From NCBI RefSeq assembly GCF_006542765.1, contig NZ_SKCD01000043.1:1-37201 (forward strand): 37,201 nt of DNA, read 5' to 3'. A program made the translations under genes and the position numbers. The notes under the pieces were generated by a model. The model searched no databases and had not been told where the DNA came from. It saw only the letters and a list, made by a program, of their open reading frames with translations. Source of the stretch: Paenibacillus luteus. GTDB lineage: Bacteria > Bacillota > Bacilli > Paenibacillales > Paenibacillaceae. Shown here one piece after another: positions 32,984 through 37,201 of this stretch. Within the stretch, counting starts at the first letter, position 1; the number at the start of each line of letters is the position of its first letter.

Positions 32984-33012
32984 AGGAGCAGCTATAGCAG
33001 CAAACTGCTCCT
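32984..33012 (+). terminator. Hairpin after the ecsC relic
   Basis: AGGAGCAG / CTGCTCCT is an 8-bp stem with a 13-base loop followed by TCTTAT; the T-run is weak. Confidence 0.45.
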
Positions 33013-33096
33013 TCTTATGTTGAGTGATCGGAGCCAACTGCTCATAAAAATCCTCCGCGTCATTATATTTAGATTAAATTAGTTCAACAAATTTTG

Positions 33097-33987
33097 CTAT
33101 GCTTGTATTGGGCTGCCAATCATAAAAGGTTCTATGTGAATGTGTACGTAGGAGATGTTGTGTACTTCATAAATACGTTTTTCGATATGTTCTGTAATTT
33201 CATGGCTTTCCCCTACATTTAATTGGTGGTCAACGGCAATTGTTACATCAACCAGTTTGTTATTCCCATGGATGCGCGCCTTTATATCAATGATTTTCTC
33301 TACACCTGGTGTCTCGAAAATTGTTTTTTTAATCGTTTGAAGTTCTTCGGGATCAAAACCGTCAGTAAGTGCATGGGAAGAATCTCGGAAAATATCCCAT
33401 GCCGTTTTACAAATAATAATACCTACGATTAGAGCTGTAAGCGGATCAAGCCATGGCAAACCAAATTGCGCCCCCATGATGCCGACAAAAGCACCTATAC
33501 TTACAAATGCATCCGAACGATTATCTTGTGCTGCCGCCATCATAGCATGACTGTTTATTTTTCTTGCTAGACGAATGTTATAGCGGTAAACAAAATAGAT
33601 TGCAATGGCACAAAAAAGGGCTGTCCACGCTGCTATAATATCTGGTGATTCAATGGTCGGCACTCTAAATTTCATAACTGCCTGATACAAAACCTGTAAA
33701 CCTACAGCAAACATTATAAAAGAGGCCATCAAGGCTGCTACCGTCTCAGCACGGAAATGTCCATAACGATGATTTTTGTCAGGTGGTTTACGAGATATTT
33801 TCAACCCTATTAATACAGCAATAGAAGCGACAATATCTGTAGAGTTATTCTGACCATCAGCAGATAATGCTTCAGAACCTGTAAGGTAACCAACCATTAG
33901 CTTTACCGTAGACAGAATAACATAAGCAATAATACTCAGCCATGCACCTTTTTCACCTAGCTTCATATCTTCATACGTATTTACCAC
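33097..33987 (-). CDS. Cation diffusion facilitator, manganese-type (MneP/MntE-like)
   Basis: The protein of about 296-299 aa has six membrane helices and a C-terminal cytoplasmic ferredoxin-like domain (VDVTIAVDHQLNVGESHEI ... YVHIHIEP). Zinc exporters have HxxxD and HxxxD metal sites; here they read NNSTD in helix 2 (Asn50/Asp54) and DNRSD in helix 5 (Asp158/Asp162), the N/D-D-D-D pattern of manganese exporters. The conserved KPPDKNHRYGHFRAETVAAL loop matches MneP. It should expel Mn2+ using the proton gradient. GTG at 33996 lies too close to GGAG; GTG at 33987 (8-base spacer) is preferred. Numbering is from 33996. Confidence 0.9.
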   Translation of the reverse strand: MVNTYEDMKLGEKGAWLSIIAYVILSTVKLMVGYLTGSEALSADGQNNSTDIVASIAVLIGLKISRKPPDKNHRYGHFRAETVAALMASFIMFAVGLQVLYQAVMKFRVPTIESPDIIAAWTALFCAIAIYFVYRYNIRLARKINSHAMMAAAQDNRSDAFVSIGAFVGIMGAQFGLPWLDPLTALIVGIIICKTAWDIFRDSSHALTDGFDPEELQTIKKTIFETPGVEKIIDIKARIHGNNKLVDVTIAVDHQLNVGESHEITEHIEKRIYEVHNISYVHIHIEPFMIGSPIQA

Positions 33988-33996
33988 CCAATTCAC

Positions 33997-34150
33997 TCCA
34001 ATCGGTTTTACATAACAAAATCCATGTTACTCGATAGAGAGTGTGTGGGTCTAGAGAAACAGTTTTGTCTTTGGTATCAAAAATAAGCTGAGTCAAACAG
34101 TATTGCAGAGACTCAACTTTTCAAGCGGAATGATTTAGCTTATCTGACAG
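33997..34150. other. Intergenic region without a supported feature
   Basis: It lies between the CDF gene and the second DUF4179 gene's terminator. Only a weak GAGTC/GACTC repeat was seen, with no ORF and no recognisable metal riboswitch. Confidence 0.4.
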
Positions 34151-34154
34151 TCTA

Positions 34155-34185
34155 ATAAAAAGAACAGGCATCTCAGCACCTGCTC
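34155..34185 (-). terminator. Terminator after the second DUF4179 gene
   Basis: On the minus strand GAGCAGG-N10-CCTGTTC (one G-U pair) is followed by TTTTTATT. It lies 87 bases beyond the stop codon. Confidence 0.7.
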
Positions 34186-34271
34186 ATCCTGCTATTATTT
34201 CCCTACCGTCTTTCATACTTTCTCCCGCTAGCCCAATAGCAAATGGTTAACGTCTTCATATAAAGATTACT

Positions 34272-35312
34272 TTAATTCATCGCGATAATCGTACCAAAAA
34301 ACTCGACAGATTTTATTTCTTTATCATTAATAATGGGGGTAAATGGTTTCACGATCGTTATCGTGTTAGAGACTAAATCTCCTGAGGTCATCCCCTTAAA
34401 CACAGCCGTTGTTTCCGAAGTTCCATCTTTGTAATGGATGGTGATCGGATAACTGTCCTCATACTCGTTTAACCCTATTTCTCGCCTGGCGAGGTTCGCC
34501 GCTTCAAAAATTTTTTTGGTATGCGCACTGTCTACTTTTATTGTAACGGAAATAGGCGAGATGGAAATGGATGATAATGTTGCTTCGTAGTTATATAATT
34601 CTATGCCCTGATTTATCTGATACGTTGTTGAAATATCCTTATAATCCAAATTGAAATTCATTTCCCATGAGCCAGAATTAATTTTTTTATATACATCGGG
34701 ATAAACATCTGCCTCCTCTAAATTACTAACCAGTAATGTAACAGGACTTCCTGCGACGTCTTTAGTCAACGTTAGATAACTCATCATTAGACTAATTTTA
34801 TTATCATTAGGATTCTCGTCGTCCAATAAGTCGAAATCGGTTGAACCGCTATATGAACTAAGTTTATCAAAACTTAAGAATGTCTCAAAACGATAGCGTT
34901 TTGCATCTAGAACTATACCTTCCGGCGCGGTGAAATCCATTAAGATATAAATCAAATGACTATCACCGATAATTTGCTTGACTTCAAGCGTTCCATTCTC
35001 GTTAGTCGCTTGCTTGTTCACCGCATGAGCGCCGTTTTCCAAATAAATCTGTTGCTCGCTATTCGCTGGGTTTAGAAAGTTCAAAAATTTCATATCCAGA
35101 CCCATATAGCTGGCTGCAAAAGCGGTTGTCGTTAACAAACAGATCATGACCGTTGCTGCCAGCATCGCGGATCTTACATGTCTCCAGGATACAGGTATTC
35201 TTTTATTTATGGTTTCGGATTCTACTTTTATCATCATCTCATGCCATAATTTGTCCTTATGTTCCTTATTTGGTTTTATGGTTTCAAATGCTCCCTTGAA
35301 TCGGTTTTCCAT
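34272..35312 (-). CDS. DUF4179 anti-sigma factor, second module
   Basis: The membrane protein of 346 aa has an N-terminal cytoplasmic part (MENRFKGAFETIKPNKEHKD..., about 43 residues), one membrane helix (SAMLAATVMICLLTTTAFAA) and an extracellular DUF4179 domain with the typical NENGTLEVKQIIGDSHLIYI and an Ig-like C-terminal part. GGGAGGGG lies 9 bases before the ATG. The start lies 29 bases inside the upstream sigma gene. Its N-terminus differs in sequence from the first module, so the two anti-sigmas should be specific for their own sigma factors. Confidence 0.87.
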   Translation of the reverse strand: MENRFKGAFETIKPNKEHKDKLWHEMMIKVESETINKRIPVSWRHVRSAMLAATVMICLLTTTAFAASYMGLDMKFLNFLNPANSEQQIYLENGAHAVNKQATNENGTLEVKQIIGDSHLIYILMDFTAPEGIVLDAKRYRFETFLSFDKLSSYSGSTDFDLLDDENPNDNKISLMMSYLTLTKDVAGSPVTLLVSNLEEADVYPDVYKKINSGSWEMNFNLDYKDISTTYQINQGIELYNYEATLSSISISPISVTIKVDSAHTKKIFEAANLARREIGLNEYEDSYPITIHYKDGTSETTAVFKGMTSGDLVSNTITIVKPFTPIINDKEIKSVEFFGTIIAMN

Positions 35313-35811
35313 CCCTATATTCCCCTCCCAGTTCAGTCTTTAGGCGTGTGCGTCCTTTTGATAATTGCGTTTGCAATGTACTTTCTTTTCGATCCAATAG
35401 TTTTGCTATTTCTTTTACAGAATAATCCTCAACATAGTAAAGGTATAAAACCGTTCTATATTTCTCGGGAAGCCTAAGCAATTTCTCAAGGATATCTCTC
35501 TGCTGCTCATCGTTATCCCAGTGTGTTTTTTCCGGCAAAACGTCAATATCAACCCGGCGCGATCTCCACCAGCTTTTTAATACGTCTTTACACGTATTTT
35601 TGGTCGTCACAATAAGCCATGCTTTTTCATGCTCACGTTCATAAAAAGTTTTGTTGTGATTGAATAGCTTCAAAAATACCGATTGAACTGCATCATCCGC
35701 ATCAGCCGTATTTTTCAAAAGGACGAAACATAATCTGTAAACCATATCAATATTCCGTTCATAAACTTCTGCAAACTCACTAACTGTGCGCGTTAAATCT
35801 TGATTGTCCAC
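35284..35811 (-). CDS. RNA polymerase sigma factor, ECF type, second module
   Basis: The protein is about 175 aa from the GTG at 35811 (AGGAGG 7 bases upstream), beginning (M)DNQDLTRTVSEFAEVYERN. Region 2 is MVYRLCFVLLKNTADADDAVQ followed by SVFLKLFNH, with EKAWLIVTTKNTCKDVLKSWW. Region 4 is LPEKYRTVLYLYYVEDYSVKE, then IAKLLDRKESTLQTQLSKGRTRLK. The tail GGEYRDGKPIQGSI reaches into the anti-sigma gene. The residues ahead of the GTG (from 35835) overlap the ribosome binding site and are not translated. Confidence 0.9.
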   Translation of the reverse strand: MDNQDLTRTVSEFAEVYERNIDMVYRLCFVLLKNTADADDAVQSVFLKLFNHNKTFYEREHEKAWLIVTTKNTCKDVLKSWWRSRRVDIDVLPEKTHWDNDEQQRDILEKLLRLPEKYRTVLYLYYVEDYSVKEIAKLLDRKESTLQTQLSKGRTRLKTELGGEYRDGKPIQGSI

Positions 35812-36148
35812 GTATTCACCTCCTACATATAACACGAACGATGTTTTAAAAATATCTTATACGAATGAAAATTTTGAAGTTATTGAAATTAATTCAATCC
35901 ACAACCGCGCCCGCGTGCACGGTATGCACCTTTTCTCACCTCTAAGCAAAAACCCTCCGATTACTAGGAGGGTTAGAAGATTTCTTATTTAATTTTGCAT
36001 GTTGACAATACTTTACTTGATTGTGTACTTGTTCTCAATGCTCTTCTATGTGAAGTCCTATATTCTAATTAATTAACAATCATCAGAGAAGACTCAATCC
36101 TTCAGTATCCAATTAACTTTAAAGGAAATTAATTACTCAATTTTAATA
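35812..36148. other. Intergenic region upstream of the second sigma gene
   Basis: It holds a terminator (35946-35974) and a GC-rich patch (CGCGCCCGCG, about 35906-35915) next to a GTGCAC/GTGCAT repeat. No gene was seen. No clear ECF promoter was found; ATAAC-N15-CGTATA on the minus strand is a weak candidate. Confidence 0.4.
35946..35974 (-). terminator. Terminator after the stalk/RCC1-like gene
   Basis: AACCCTCC / GGAGGGTT is an 8-bp stem with an 8-base loop followed by a TTT run on the minus strand. It lies about 175 bases after the stop at 36149. Confidence 0.75.
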
Positions 36149-37076
36149 CTACTGAAGCACAATCGACGCATCACCTTGCACCGCATCCCAGCCCACGGTA
36201 GCTCCGAGCGACTGCGACAGGAATCGCAGCGGAACGTAAGTCTTGCCATTCACATAGGTTGGTGCCGTGCTCATCAGCGTCGGTTTCCCATTCATGACTG
36301 CTGTCTTGCTATACACAGTAAGCTGAATGACCCGCTCCCCCCGGGTTGCCGTAATACGGCCATTGCTGTAATCCACCTTGGCACCGAATACCTCGAAAAG
36401 CTCCCTCATCGGGACAAGCAGTGATCCTTCACGCATGATTGGGGCCGATTCGAGCGGAAGGTTAGTACCGTTCCAAGTGACGGTCAGTTCATGCTGCACG
36501 GGCAGCACCTTGGGGGACGCATTTAGCGGGGTGTCTTTGCCGAAATTAATATTCATTCCGCCCCAAGACCAAACCCTACCGCTTGTATCCAGCGCCAAAC
36601 CACTGTTGATCGGCCGCGCTACAGCTTTCACGATATTGCTCAGTCCATTCAGTTTAATTAAAGAGCTCGTATTGGTCGAATTCCATGCGGCTGTCCAGAC
36701 CTCTCCTTTCGAATCGACCACGAGGCTGTGAAGCTGCTTCTCATACCCTGCATCGATGGAACGAAACGCAGTGTTTTTTGCAACCTGCTGCTTTTCACCA
36801 CCAAAATAACCAAACCAAAGGCTGCCGTCCTCCGCGAGCACGAACATGGCGCCGCGATTCGTAAACATCGCGTTCTCCGATATAAAAGCCACTTTGCGGG
36901 TTTCTGGAAGTCGGTAGCTGTACGCGCCGGAGTGAACATTATCCCCGTAATAAAACTGCTCAATGAGACCATTCTTGCGGGCAAAAGCGAGATTCGTATT
37001 GATATCCGCGTCCACGATATCTTGTGCAATAAGAACGGGCTGGTCCAGAAGCGGATCCTGGGCCTCGTAATCAGAG
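36149..37076 (-). CDS. Stalk-domain protein with RCC1-like repeats, 5'-truncated
   Basis: The C-terminal 130 residues are a copper-amine-oxidase-N-terminal-like stalk domain with both typical motifs: LLVPMRELFEVFGAKVDYSN and YVPLRFLSQSLGATVGWD. The part before contains RCC1-type propeller repeats (AMFVLAEDGSLWFGYFGG, SLVVDSKGEVWTAAWN, GLALDTSGRVWSWGG). Such proteins are normally secreted and start with a signal peptide. Here the frame runs on past the first usable GTG (37015) as SDYEAQDPLLDQPVLIAQD... to about 37076, where sequence like an insertion-sequence end begins. The N-terminus with its signal peptide is therefore missing, and the gene is probably inactivated. Confidence 0.75.
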
Positions 37077-37201
37077 TGTAAATGTCAACATAAACATGTA
37101 CACTTTTGCTTGTTTAAGGATGTACAAAATCACTTGTCCTCTTGAACGAAATGATCCTTCAATCGGTACGATTCGCCTACAATAGTTACGACAGTTGCAT
37201 G
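37077..37201. mobile_element. Probable IS21-type element end at the window edge
   Basis: From 37077 the sequence begins TGTAAATGTCAACAT and contains ATGTACA at 37096-37102 and 37120-37126 (24-base spacing). A TG-starting tip with spaced internal repeats and no ORF start is typical of IS21-family ends. The element body would lie outside the window. The family name is inference from the repeat pattern. Confidence 0.45.

Noticed and set aside
33988..34271. Manganese riboswitch before the CDF exporter
   Set aside because: No yybP-ykoY-like conserved loops or terminator/antiterminator pair were recognised in this region.

Overview
The window reads as a chromosomal stretch of a low-to-mid GC, spore-forming-type Firmicute, most likely Paenibacillus or a close relative. 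The pointers are strong AGGAGG ribosome binding sites, frequent TTG and GTG starts, a YesM/YesN two-component pair next to LplB/YtcP-type sugar permeases, intracellular GH43 and GH51 arabinosidases, copper-amine-oxidase-type stalk domains, and sigma / DUF4179 anti-sigma pairs. Genus level is inference. No rRNA, tRNA, CRISPR array or complete mobile element was seen. Both window edges carry sequence resembling insertion-sequence ends, as at a draft-contig boundary.

Layout. 1-7.1 kb: a small unknown protein, a propeller-like lipoprotein, a pentapeptide-repeat protein, an SRPBCC protein divergent from a TetR regulator, a membrane-anchored alpha/beta hydrolase, a stand-alone argC (short form) with ARG-box-like operators on its promoter, and a secreted helical protein. 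7.4-8.1 kb: a decayed stalk-domain gene that still has an ECF-sigma-type promoter. 8.2-9.6 kb: a 66-aa protein and a DadA-like FAD oxidoreductase.

9.8-21.2 kb is the main functional unit, an arabinan/arabino-oligosaccharide uptake and breakdown locus. Sensor kinase (YesM type), response regulator (YesN type), lipoprotein sugar-binding protein and two ABC permeases run leftwards. A convergent AraC regulator follows, and it is divergent from the GH43-GH51 glycosidase pair. The kinase/regulator promoter carries a cre-like CcpA site. The binding-protein promoter carries two direct repeats abutting the -35, as expected for an AraC-type activator. No ATP-binding subunit is encoded here; such systems commonly borrow a shared MsmX-type ATPase.

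21.3-28.1 kb holds mostly poorly known genes: a lipoprotein, a DUF817 membrane protein, a two-gene unit in which both proteins seem to have lost the signature residues of their families (a CD3324-type protein and an aminoglycoside-phosphotransferase-like protein), an unknown protein, a DIP1984 protein, another unknown protein and a secreted beta-helix protein. 28.3-29.5 kb: a DUF1697 and a CBS-pair protein on the plus strand. 29.5-36 kb: two sigma / DUF4179 anti-sigma modules, each with the sigma gene running into the anti-sigma gene, separated by a lipoprotein, a patch of gene remnants (an epimerase fragment and a broken ecsC tail) and a manganese-type CDF exporter. 36.1-37.2 kb: a stalk/RCC1-like protein cut off at its 5' end by what looks like an IS21-type end.
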